From NCBI GenBank assembly GCA_002839545.1, contig PGYG01000030.1:1-32502 (forward strand): DNA of 32,502 nucleotides, written 5' to 3'. How positions within the stretch are numbered: the first letter of the stretch is position 1; each line of letters opens with the position of its first letter. Under the pieces are notes generated by a model, which saw only the letters and a list, made by a program, of their open reading frames with translations, did not search any database and had not been told where the DNA came from. Source of the DNA: Candidatus Methanoperedentaceae archaeon HGW-Methanoperedenaceae-1 (GTDB lineage: Archaea > Halobacteriota > Methanosarcinia > Methanosarcinales > Methanoperedenaceae). Both the position numbers and the translations under genes were made by a program. Below are positions 16,563 through 24,090 of the stretch, piece by piece.

Positions 16563-17521
16563 CCTACAATTTTTGCACATTCTTTGATCGAAACTACCTG
16601 TACAAAGGTCTTGCTTTATATTATTCATTGTTAGAACACTGTAATGAATTCAATCTATGGATTGTTTGTTTCGATGATACATCACATTCAGTGCTGCAAA
16701 AAATGAACTTGAAAAATGTAACATTAATTTCAATGGAAGAGTTTGAAGATGCGGAATTACTTAGCATCAAAGATAAACGTTCATCAACTGAATATTGCTG
16801 GACATGCACCCCTTCTGTTCCCCTCTATATATTAAATAAAGAAAGATCATTGGATCATATTGCATATTTAGATGCAGACCTGTTCTTTTATGGTGACCCT
16901 GCGCCGATTTTTAAGGAATTTGAGGGAGGGTCAATTTTGATCACTGAACACCGCTATGCTAATAATGTAAAACATTATGCCAAAAAATATGGCAAATATA
17001 ATGTCCAGTTTATGGTCTTTAGAAATAATTCACATGGACTTGAATGTTTGAAATGGTGGCGTGATAGATGTCTTGAATGGTGCTATTCCAGACCATCAGA
17101 TGGCAAATTCGGCGACCAGAAATACCTGGATGATTGGACAACCCGGTTTGAGGGTGTTCATGTGCTGAAACACCTGGGGGGTGGATTGGCGCCCTGGAAT
17201 ATTTCTGAGTATGAAATATCAAATATAAATAATAAAATATACGTAAATGAAGATTTATTGATTTTTTATCATTTTCACTCTCTTAAAATAATTAATAATG
17301 AGAAGTTTGATCTTGTGGGCGGGTATAATTTGAAAAAGGAACATATATTTAATATATATATGCCTTATGTCAAAACTATTAATAAAATAATTGATAACGT
17401 ACATGATATGGATCCAAATTTTAAGTATGGGTGTCACACAAATAATTTAATGGATTATGCAAAACTAATTATAAGAATTATCAAAAAGTATTATTTTATA
17501 ATTCATTTGAAGGAAAAATAA
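16559..17521 (+). CDS. GT8-like glycosyltransferase
   Basis: The 320-residue protein starts with an N-terminal GT-A pattern (FCTFFDRNYLYKGLALYYSL). It carries a clear DxD metal site in AYLDADLFFYGDP (D105, D107). Later blocks are QFMVFRNNSHGLECLKWWRDRC, GKFGDQKYLDDW, and HLGGGLAPWNI. These resemble GT8-like or GT-A transferases commonly found in surface-polysaccharide loci and often annotated only as hypothetical. The gene overlaps the previous methyltransferase by 4 bp. The 3' third is notably AT-rich. Transferase activity is likely; donor and linkage unknown. Confidence 0.75.
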   Translation: MTYNFCTFFDRNYLYKGLALYYSLLEHCNEFNLWIVCFDDTSHSVLQKMNLKNVTLISMEEFEDAELLSIKDKRSSTEYCWTCTPSVPLYILNKERSLDHIAYLDADLFFYGDPAPIFKEFEGGSILITEHRYANNVKHYAKKYGKYNVQFMVFRNNSHGLECLKWWRDRCLEWCYSRPSDGKFGDQKYLDDWTTRFEGVHVLKHLGGGLAPWNISEYEISNINNKIYVNEDLLIFYHFHSLKIINNEKFDLVGGYNLKKEHIFNIYMPYVKTINKIIDNVHDMDPNFKYGCHTNNLMDYAKLIIRIIKKYYFIIHLKEK

Positions 17522-17526
17522 AAAAT

Positions 17527-18522
17527 ATGTCACAAAATTTAATAAATTTTTTCACAGATAAGAATGTCCTGATCACAGGCGGATTGGGATTTATTGGTAG
17601 TACACTTGCAATCAAACTCGCAAAAGTTAATGCAAACGTCACTATAGTAGATTCGTTGATTCCGGATTCTGGAGGTAATATATTCAATATCCAACCTGCC
17701 AAAGACAGGATAAAAATCAATATTTCAGATTTGAGAGATAAAAACAGTCTGGATCATCTTGTGCAAGATAAGGAGTATATATTCAACCTTGCAGGAACCC
17801 TGAGTCATATTGATTCCATGAAATATCCATATACTGATATGGAAATAAACTGTTTGGGTCAGCTTAACATTCTTGAATCGTGCAGGAAGAATAATGCCGA
17901 TGCAAAAATAGTATTTACAGGTACTCGCGGACAATACGGAAAGAGTCTATACACTCCAGTTGATGAAAAACATCCTTTAATACCAATTGATGTCAATGGC
18001 ATAAATAAAATCGCCGGAGAACAATATCATATTTTGTATAATAAAGTATATGGTATCAAGGCATGTTCTTTAAGGCTAACCAATACTTATGGTCCTCGCC
18101 ATCAAATGAAACATCATCGTCAGGGCGTGCTAAACTGGTTCATAAAGCAAATAATAGATGGCGAAAAAATTAAGATATACGGGTCAGGACGACAGATAAG
18201 AGATACGAGTTATGTGGATGATGTGGTGGACGCTTTAATTCTTGCTATGATGAATAAAGGAACTGCAGGCGAGGTATATAATATAGGTGGAGAACCACTT
18301 TCACTTGTTGATTTTGTCGAAAAATTGATCAAAATATATGGCAGTGGTACATATGAACTTGTCAAATATCCCGATGAATCCAAAGATATTGAAATTGGGG
18401 ATTATATTGCAGATTACTCAAAATTCACTAAGTTAACTGGATGGAAACCAATAATTTATTTGGAGGAAGGGTTAAGAAGAACACTTGCCTATTATATTCA
18501 AAATAAATCAGAGTATTGGTGA
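17527..18522 (+). CDS. NAD-dependent epimerase/dehydratase-like SDR without the catalytic tyrosine
   Basis: The fold is an extended short-chain dehydrogenase: GGLGFIG at 18-24, NLAGTLSHIDSM, FTGTRGQYG, and SLRLTNTYGPR. The expected YxxxK is changed to N157-G-I-N-K161 within DVNGINKIAGEQYH, so the catalytic tyrosine is an asparagine while the lysine remains. I recall other NDP-sugar epimerase-like proteins with the same NGINK segment, so this is probably a subfamily trait rather than decay. Length (331) and the rest of the protein are intact. It begins the dTDP-sugar block and lies 3 bp before the aminotransferase, suggesting an NDP-4-keto-sugar or hexose substrate. The reaction is unknown. 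Confidence 0.8.
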   Translation: MSQNLINFFTDKNVLITGGLGFIGSTLAIKLAKVNANVTIVDSLIPDSGGNIFNIQPAKDRIKINISDLRDKNSLDHLVQDKEYIFNLAGTLSHIDSMKYPYTDMEINCLGQLNILESCRKNNADAKIVFTGTRGQYGKSLYTPVDEKHPLIPIDVNGINKIAGEQYHILYNKVYGIKACSLRLTNTYGPRHQMKHHRQGVLNWFIKQIIDGEKIKIYGSGRQIRDTSYVDDVVDALILAMMNKGTAGEVYNIGGEPLSLVDFVEKLIKIYGSGTYELVKYPDESKDIEIGDYIADYSKFTKLTGWKPIIYLEEGLRRTLAYYIQNKSEYW

Positions 18523-18525
18523 ATT

Positions 18526-19647
18526 ATGGAGATTCCATTTCTAGATCTCAAAAGACAATTTGAAGAACATAAGAATGAAATTAATTCTGTGGTTCTTGAG
18601 GTACTGGCAAGCGGATGGTACATTCTGGGCAAAGAGTGTGAAAAATTTGAATTAAATTTTAAGAATTATCTTGTAGGAAAAGATGAAGGATATGTAGTTG
18701 GCGTGAACTCTGGAACGGATGCTCTTCGATTATCTTTAATAGCAGCTGGTGTTGAAGTTAATTCTGAAGTGATCACAGTAGCCAATACAGCAATTCCTAC
18801 AATTAGTGCGATATGTTCTGTTGGGGCAAAACCTGTTTTCTGCGAAGTCGATGAAAAAACATGGTTAATGGATACAAATAAGCTTGAAGAATTAATAACC
18901 GAGAAAACAAGGGCAATTATCCCGGTTCATCTCTATGGATTTTGTGCGGATATGGATATAATTAATGAAATCGCCCAAAAAAATGATTTAAAAGTAATTG
19001 AAGATGTTGCCCAGGCCACTGGTGCTGTATATGGAAGCAGAAAAGCAGGAACAATCGGGGATTATGGGGCATTCAGTTTTTATCCATCCAAAAATCTTGG
19101 TGCGTGTGGGGATGGGGGGGCTATATTTGTTCATAATAGAGAACAATATGATAAATTGATAAAACTTCGAAATTACGGTCAAAGCTCGAAATATATTACC
19201 GAAATTGAAAATGGGATAAATAGCAGGTTAGATGAGATCCAGGCCGCCATCTTAAATTCCAGAATAAAATATATTGACGGATGGAATCTATCAAAAGCGA
19301 AACTTGCGCAAAGATATATAAATAAATTTAAATCATTAAAAGTACCTGTACAATTTCAAATTAGTTATGATGAGGTTATACCCCAGTATCATTTGTTTGT
19401 TATAAAATTACTGAAAGGTGATAGGGATAATCTCATGAGAATACTGGAAAAACAGGGTGTACAAACATTGATTCATTATCCTGTTCCTCTTTATGATCAA
19501 AATGCGTTCAAAAAATATAAAAAATGCAAATTGGAAGTTACAGAAAATCTTACAAAGAATATTTTATCGCTGCCTTTGAATCCGTATATGACTGAAATTG
19601 AAGTTGATTATATAGTAAATATCATTGCAAAAAGTTTAAACACATAG
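18526..19647 (+). CDS. DegT/DnrJ/EryC1/StrS-family sugar aminotransferase
   Basis: This PLP enzyme of 373 residues starts IPFLDLKRQFEEHKNEI and has GVNSGTDALRLSL, PVHLYGFCADMD, and the catalytic lysine K189 in FSFYPSKNLGACGDGGA. It transfers an amino group from glutamate to a keto sugar nucleotide. The FSFYPSKNLGACGDGGA and HLYG pattern resembles 3-aminotransferases of the TylB/FdtB type more than 4-aminotransferases, though this is only suggestive. RmlA and RmlB homologues just downstream would supply dTDP-4-keto-6-deoxyglucose. A TylB/FdtB role would need a 3,4-ketoisomerase, and none is visible in the window. The product is therefore a dTDP-amino-dideoxyhexose of unknown position. Confidence 0.9.
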   Translation: MEIPFLDLKRQFEEHKNEINSVVLEVLASGWYILGKECEKFELNFKNYLVGKDEGYVVGVNSGTDALRLSLIAAGVEVNSEVITVANTAIPTISAICSVGAKPVFCEVDEKTWLMDTNKLEELITEKTRAIIPVHLYGFCADMDIINEIAQKNDLKVIEDVAQATGAVYGSRKAGTIGDYGAFSFYPSKNLGACGDGGAIFVHNREQYDKLIKLRNYGQSSKYITEIENGINSRLDEIQAAILNSRIKYIDGWNLSKAKLAQRYINKFKSLKVPVQFQISYDEVIPQYHLFVIKLLKGDRDNLMRILEKQGVQTLIHYPVPLYDQNAFKKYKKCKLEVTENLTKNILSLPLNPYMTEIEVDYIVNIIAKSLNT

Positions 19648-19668
19648 ATTAACTTAAGGAAATAATAT

Positions 19669-20397
19669 ATGAAAGGAATAATACTTGCAGGAGGAACGGG
19701 TACACGTTTGTATCCTTTGACTAAAGTCACCAATAAACATCTTTTGCCAATAGGGAAAGAACCGATGATTTACCATTGTATAAAACAATTCGTATCTGCA
19801 GATATAACATCGGTCCTTATCGTTACCAGCAAAGAACATATGGGTGATGTCGTTAATTTGTTGGGAAGTGGAAAGGATTTCGGCTGCGACTTAACATATA
19901 AAGTACAGGAAACAGCTGGCGGTATTGCTCATGCATTGTATCTTGCAAAAGATTTCTCAAATGGTGAAAAAATTGCAGTAATCCTTGGAGATAATGTTTT
20001 TGAATATAGCATAAAGCCATATAAAGATAATTTTTTAAAACAAAATAATGGAGCTAGAGTACTGTTAAAAGAGGTTGGAGACCCTGAAAGATATGGTATA
20101 GCCGCTTTGGATGAACAACATATTTTGGAAATCGAAGAAAAACCATGTAATCCAAAAACAAATTTTGCCGTTGTCGGCATGTATTTCTATGATAACAAAG
20201 TTTTTGAAATTATCAAGAATTTGAAACCATCGAAACGGGGAGAGCTTGAAATTACTTCTGTAAATAATGCATATATTGAATTAAATCAATTGGAATACGA
20301 TATCGTGAAAGGCAGATGGACTGATGCGGGCACATTTGAATCCATGATAGAAGCTAACGAGATTCTATTTTCTAATAATAATGAGATTTTGAAATGA
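19669..20397 (+). CDS. rfbA: Glucose-1-phosphate thymidylyltransferase (short form)
   Basis: This 242-residue nucleotidyltransferase has GGTGTRLYPLT at 8-18, NKHLLPIGKEPMIYH, ETAGGIAHALYLAKDF, ILGDNVFEY, and GRWTDAGTFESMIEAN. It lacks the C-terminal extension of bacterial RmlA (about 290 residues), the usual case for short archaeal-type enzymes. It makes dTDP-glucose from dTTP and glucose-1-phosphate. An AAGGA site precedes the ATG, and the stop overlaps the rfbB start in ATGA. With the following dehydratase it feeds the aminotransferase upstream and possibly the rmlC/rmlD homologues at 4566-5987. Confidence 0.92.
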   Translation: MKGIILAGGTGTRLYPLTKVTNKHLLPIGKEPMIYHCIKQFVSADITSVLIVTSKEHMGDVVNLLGSGKDFGCDLTYKVQETAGGIAHALYLAKDFSNGEKIAVILGDNVFEYSIKPYKDNFLKQNNGARVLLKEVGDPERYGIAALDEQHILEIEEKPCNPKTNFAVVGMYFYDNKVFEIIKNLKPSKRGELEITSVNNAYIELNQLEYDIVKGRWTDAGTFESMIEANEILFSNNNEILK

Positions 20398-21434
20398 AAA
20401 ATATAGCAATTACAGGTGGAGCGGGGTTTATTGGTTCAAATCTTGTCAGGTATATGGTCAATAAGTATAGTGATTATAATATTATTAATTTAGATTGTCT
20501 GACTTATGCGGGAAATCTTTTGAACCTCGTTGATATAGAAAATGCTCCAAACTATTTTTTTGAATTTGTTGACATAACTGATTTAGCCGCTTTGAGACGA
20601 ATATTTGAAAAACATCAAATTGATGGTATTATCCACCTGGCGGCTGAAAGTCATGTTGATAGAAGCATACAGAATCCTGCTAAATTTGTAAAGACAAATG
20701 TGATCGGTACTTTCAATATTTTAGAAATAGTAAGGGAATATAATGAAAGTGGCAAACATTGTAGGTTTCATCATGTAAGTACGGATGAAGTATACGGTTC
20801 ATTGAATGATAAAGGGTATTTTACAGAAAGAACATGTTATTCCCCAAAATCTCCCTATTCCGCATCAAAAGCCAGCAGTGACCATTTTGTGAGAGCATAT
20901 ATAAACACTTACGGAATTGATGCTGTTATTACAAACTGCTCTAATAATTATGGCCCGTTCCAATTTCCTGAAAAATTGATTCCACTCGTCGTATCCAATA
21001 TAATTTCGGGCAAAAACATACCGATATATGGAGATGGATTAAATGTCCGGGATTGGCTATATGTTATTGATCACTGTGAAGCAATAGATATTGTATTTCA
21101 TAAAGGTGTCACCGGGGAAACATATAATATCGGCGGTAATAATGAACTGACTAATCTTGACATAGTGAATACCATTTGTTCAATAATGGATATTAAATTA
21201 AATTTGCCTGTTGGAAAATCATTCAAGAATCTTATTGAATTCGTAAAAGATCGACCGGGGCATGACAGAAGGTACGCGATAGATGCAACTAAAATAAAAA
21301 ATGAACTCGGGTGGGAACCAAGATGGAAATTTAAAATGGGGCTTGAAGCAACAATAGATTGGTATTTATCTAATAAAGATTGGATTGAAAAAATTACGTC
21401 TACTATATATAAACAAGATTCAAATGAAACTTGA
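20394..21434 (+). CDS. rfbB: dTDP-glucose 4,6-dehydratase
   Basis: This 346-residue extended SDR has GGAGFIGSN (G8, G11, G14), LDCLTYAGNL, HLAAESHVDRSI, the STDEVYGSL block, and the catalytic Y155/K159 in PYSASKA. The combination is diagnostic for RmlB. It removes water from dTDP-glucose to give dTDP-4-keto-6-deoxyglucose, the branch point for rhamnose and amino sugars. It overlaps rfbA by 4 bp. After its stop the operon seems to end, since a new TATA-like box and the VapBC pair follow. Confidence 0.95.
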   Translation: MKNIAITGGAGFIGSNLVRYMVNKYSDYNIINLDCLTYAGNLLNLVDIENAPNYFFEFVDITDLAALRRIFEKHQIDGIIHLAAESHVDRSIQNPAKFVKTNVIGTFNILEIVREYNESGKHCRFHHVSTDEVYGSLNDKGYFTERTCYSPKSPYSASKASSDHFVRAYINTYGIDAVITNCSNNYGPFQFPEKLIPLVVSNIISGKNIPIYGDGLNVRDWLYVIDHCEAIDIVFHKGVTGETYNIGGNNELTNLDIVNTICSIMDIKLNLPVGKSFKNLIEFVKDRPGHDRRYAIDATKIKNELGWEPRWKFKMGLEATIDWYLSNKDWIEKITSTIYKQDSNET

Positions 21435-21442
21435 ATTATTCT

Positions 21443-21470
21443 TATCTATATAAGTAACATAAACAAGGTG
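21443..21470 (+). promoter_or_regulatory. Candidate TATA box and Shine-Dalgarno site of vapBC
   Basis: The 41-bp gap after rfbB contains TATCTATATAAG at 21443-21454, a good match to an archaeal TATA box, and AAGGTG at 21465-21470, a ribosome-binding site 5 bp before the antitoxin ATG. The TATA box to ATG distance is about 25 bp, so a start from this box would leave little leader. Read-through from rfbB may supply the leadered transcript. Confidence 0.45.
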
Positions 21471-21475
21471 AAATT

Positions 21476-21730
21476 ATGAAATCGTTGAATTATACTGCCA
21501 GGGTATTGTCTGATGGGCACATATCACTGCCTGCCGAGATCAAAGAAGCGATGGGGCTCGCAGTCAATAGTGTGGTGAAGATCACATTAGAGCGAGATTT
21601 GCGAAAAGAAGATGCGATCAACGCATTTGGTGCCTGGTCTGAAAGAAGCGAGATTGAAGGCGGGGTTGAATATGTTGAGGACATAAGGAGTGGATGGGAT
21701 AAGAGGACGAAGAGGATCGATAATGCATAG
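21476..21730 (+). CDS. VapB-like antitoxin (AbrB/MazE swapped-hairpin fold)
   Basis: The 84-residue protein begins with a swapped-hairpin DNA-binding pattern (YTARVLSDGHISLPAEIKEAMGLAVNSVVKITLE), as in AbrB/SpoVT antitoxins. An acidic and charged tail (EGGVEYVEDIRSGWDKRTKR) follows, of the sort that wraps the toxin. It overlaps the downstream PIN toxin gene by 8 bp when that starts at 21723, the usual antitoxin-first order. The protein is expected to repress its own promoter alone or with the toxin. The composition is somewhat more GC-rich than the flanking rfbB gene. Confidence 0.82.
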   Translation: MKSLNYTARVLSDGHISLPAEIKEAMGLAVNSVVKITLERDLRKEDAINAFGAWSERSEIEGGVEYVEDIRSGWDKRTKRIDNA

Positions 21731-22124
21731 AACCAGGTTCCTTGTTGATACGGACATCATTATAAACTATCTGAAAGGGGGAAGAAAAGCCAAAGATTTC
21801 CTTATGGGGATTATTGACGATAGGATCGCAGGATTCTTTTCAGTCATAACTGAAGCTGAACTGTTATCCGGTGCAAGAAATGCTGATGATGAATCTGCTA
21901 TTTATTCAATACTTGATTGTATGGAAGGGATAGAAGTTGAAAGGAATATCGCTGTCACTGCAGGAAGGTTGAGACAGAAATATTATGCTGTTTACAGAAC
22001 TGAACTCCCCGATGCCATAATTGCGGCAACTGCAAGTGAATATGATCTTGTATTGGCTACTGCTAATGAAAAGCACTTTAATATGTTTGAAGGATTAGAA
22101 GCTGAATATATAAAAGAACTATGA
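21723..22124 (+). CDS. VapC-like PIN-domain toxin ribonuclease
   Basis: The product is a 133-residue PIN-domain protein, with D9 in LVDTDIIINYLKG, an acidic TEAELLSGAR block, and ELPDAIIAATASEYDLVLATANEKHF carrying the remaining acidic and asparagine residues. PIN toxins cleave RNA, often tRNA, when not bound by the antitoxin. The frame is open from an ATG at 21690, but GAGGATCG just upstream of 21723 makes that the better start. The catalytic set appears complete, so the toxin is probably functional. Neighbouring genes have nothing to do with its role. Confidence 0.85.
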   Translation: MHRTRFLVDTDIIINYLKGGRKAKDFLMGIIDDRIAGFFSVITEAELLSGARNADDESAIYSILDCMEGIEVERNIAVTAGRLRQKYYAVYRTELPDAIIAATASEYDLVLATANEKHFNMFEGLEAEYIKEL

Positions 22125-22142
22125 TTTTGGAGTCTGGAGTTA

Positions 22143-23126
22143 ATGATTGCTCAAGAACAAAATAAAATATCTCCAGAACTTATAAAAATGAACCCCCTAT
22201 CAAAAATCTACATCCCTGGTCACCGCGGCATGGCAGGCTCAGCCATCCACCGCAACCTGAAATCAAAAGGCTACACCAACATCATAACCCGCACCCGCTC
22301 CGAGCTTGACCTCACAAACCAGCAGGCTGTAAACAACTTCTTCGAAACCCAAAGACCGGAATATGTTTTCTTAGCAGCAGCAAAGGTCGGCGGAATCCTT
22401 GCAAACAGCACATATCCGGCTGAGTTCATCTACGAAAACCTCATGATAGAAACCAATGTCATCCATGCGGCATACACCACTGGCGTGAAAAAACTGCTAT
22501 TCCTCGGATCATCATGCATATATCCCGGACTTGCGCCGCAGCCGCTCAAAGAAGAATACCTGCTAACAGGCGAACTTGAGGTCACAAATGAGGCTTATGC
22601 GGTGGCGAAAATCGCAGGGATACGGATGTGCAAGCATTACAACCAGCAGTATGGGACGAACTTCATCTCAGTTATGCCTACTAATCTTTTTGGGCCCAAT
22701 GATAACTACGACCTTGAAACATCCCATGTTATGGCTGCGCTTATCCGCAAGTTCCATGAGGCAAAACTGAACAATGCGCCGCAGGTCGTTGTATGGGGTA
22801 CAGGGACGCCAAGACGGGAGTTTCTGTATGTTGATGATATGGCAGATGCCTGCGTTTACCTTATGGAGAACTATGATGCCCCGGATATCGGGGAGTTTGT
22901 TAATATCGGGGTCGGAGAGGATGTCACGATTCGGGAGCTGGCTGAATTAATAGGGGATGTCGTGGGATATAATGGGGAAATAGTTTATGATACCACTAAA
23001 CCTGACGGAACTCCGCAGAAACTGCTGGATGTCAGCAGGCTGCGGAAGCTTGGGTGGAATGAAAGGATTTCGCTCAGGGACGGGATTAAGCAAGCATATG
23101 ATTGGTACGTAAGTAAAAAGTTATGA
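22143..23126 (+). CDS. fcl: GDP-L-fucose synthase
   Basis: This is a 3,5-epimerase/4-reductase of the SDR family that turns GDP-4-keto-6-deoxymannose into GDP-L-fucose. The 327-residue product has the Fcl start [10 protein letters not shown] (G26 onward), [27 protein letters not shown], catalytic Y152/K156 in [10 protein letters not shown], and [12 protein letters not shown]. These are near-diagnostic. GGAGTCTGGAG precedes the ATG at 22143; a later in-frame ATG at 22188 also gives a good N-terminus. The codons are visibly richer in G and C than those of the upstream genes. The GDP-mannose 4,6-dehydratase it needs is not in the window. Confidence 0.93.
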   Translation: MIAQEQNKISPELIKMNPLSKIYIPGHRGMAGSAIHRNLKSKGYTNIITRTRSELDLTNQQAVNNFFETQRPEYVFLAAAKVGGILANSTYPAEFIYENLMIETNVIHAAYTTGVKKLLFLGSSCIYPGLAPQPLKEEYLLTGELEVTNEAYAVAKIAGIRMCKHYNQQYGTNFISVMPTNLFGPNDNYDLETSHVMAALIRKFHEAKLNNAPQVVVWGTGTPRREFLYVDDMADACVYLMENYDAPDIGEFVNIGVGEDVTIRELAELIGDVVGYNGEIVYDTTKPDGTPQKLLDVSRLRKLGWNERISLRDGIKQAYDWYVSKKL

Positions 23127-23132
23127 AATAAA

Positions 23133-24020
23133 ATGACCTCTACACCTTTAATTTCTGTTATTGTAGCCGTGTATAACGGCGCCAAAACCTTACAGCGCTG
23201 TATCGATAGTGTGTCTGCCCAGACATATCCCAATAAAGAGCTTATCATCATTGATGGAGGTTCTACAGATGGCACGATAGAAATTATAAGCTCCAGCCAG
23301 GATAAAATCACTTACTGGCAGTCAGAGCCGGATAACGGTATCTATAATGCATGGAATAAAGCACTGGGTAAATCAAAAGGGGATTGGATATTATTCTTGG
23401 GGTCTGACGATTATCTCTGGAAAAACAGTGTATTTGAAGAAATTGCACCGCATTTGATTAAAGCTGACTCCCTGAACATACGAATGGTTTATGGACAGGT
23501 TGCAAGAGTAACAGAGCAGAATGAGATAAGTTGTATTGATGGTTATTCGTGGGAGAACACCTGGAGGAGCATCATTATCGATGGAATAGGCACTTTTACG
23601 CACCAGGGAATGTTTCACCATCGCAGCCTCTTTGAACTCTACGGAAAGTTTGATGAATCTTTCAAAATAGCAGGAGATTATGAACTGCTAATCAGGGCGT
23701 TTAAGGAGGGTGGAGATGCTATTTTTGTAGATGGCTTGATTGTTACAGGAATGCAAGTTGGAGGAATTACCTCCAACTGCGTAAAGCTGGTCAATGAGAA
23801 TGCCAGGGCACGCAAAAATAATCGATTGAAGGTGATTACAATACCCTGGCTAATATCTTATGCATGGGCAGTTTGTTATCCTTTTTTGAATTATATGATT
23901 GGAGAAAAGTATGTCAGGTATTTATTAAACTCTGGAAAACGCCTGGTGATGTATTTTTCTTACAGGAAAAAAGTAATCTTTGGACGCAAGAATCGAAAAT
24001 TTAACAAACACGTATTGTAA
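23133..24020 (+). CDS. GT2-family glycosyltransferase
   Basis: The 295-residue transferase starts PLISVIVAVYNGAKTLQRCIDSV and has ELIIIDGGSTDGTIEII and a DxD-type site in FLGSDDYLW. These are standard for GT2 enzymes of the WcaA type. The sequence FTHQGMFHHRSLFELYGKFDESFKIAGDYELLIRAF is also typical of this group. It lies 6 bp after GDP-fucose synthase, so it may use GDP-fucose or the product of a neighbouring pathway. It is followed by aglB, whose start is 70 bp downstream. Confidence 0.9.
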   Translation: MTSTPLISVIVAVYNGAKTLQRCIDSVSAQTYPNKELIIIDGGSTDGTIEIISSSQDKITYWQSEPDNGIYNAWNKALGKSKGDWILFLGSDDYLWKNSVFEEIAPHLIKADSLNIRMVYGQVARVTEQNEISCIDGYSWENTWRSIIIDGIGTFTHQGMFHHRSLFELYGKFDESFKIAGDYELLIRAFKEGGDAIFVDGLIVTGMQVGGITSNCVKLVNENARARKNNRLKVITIPWLISYAWAVCYPFLNYMIGEKYVRYLLNSGKRLVMYFSYRKKVIFGRKNRKFNKHVL

Positions 24021-24090
24021 CGCAGTATCTCATTTCCATAATCTTTATTAGTTGTCACATCCACTTATAACCAATCAACTGAGGTGTACA

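Noticed and set aside
19114-19120. Run of seven G in the aminotransferase gene, considered as a phase-variation tract
   Set aside because: It encodes part of the conserved DGGA motif next to the catalytic lysine and is short; slippage control is not supported.
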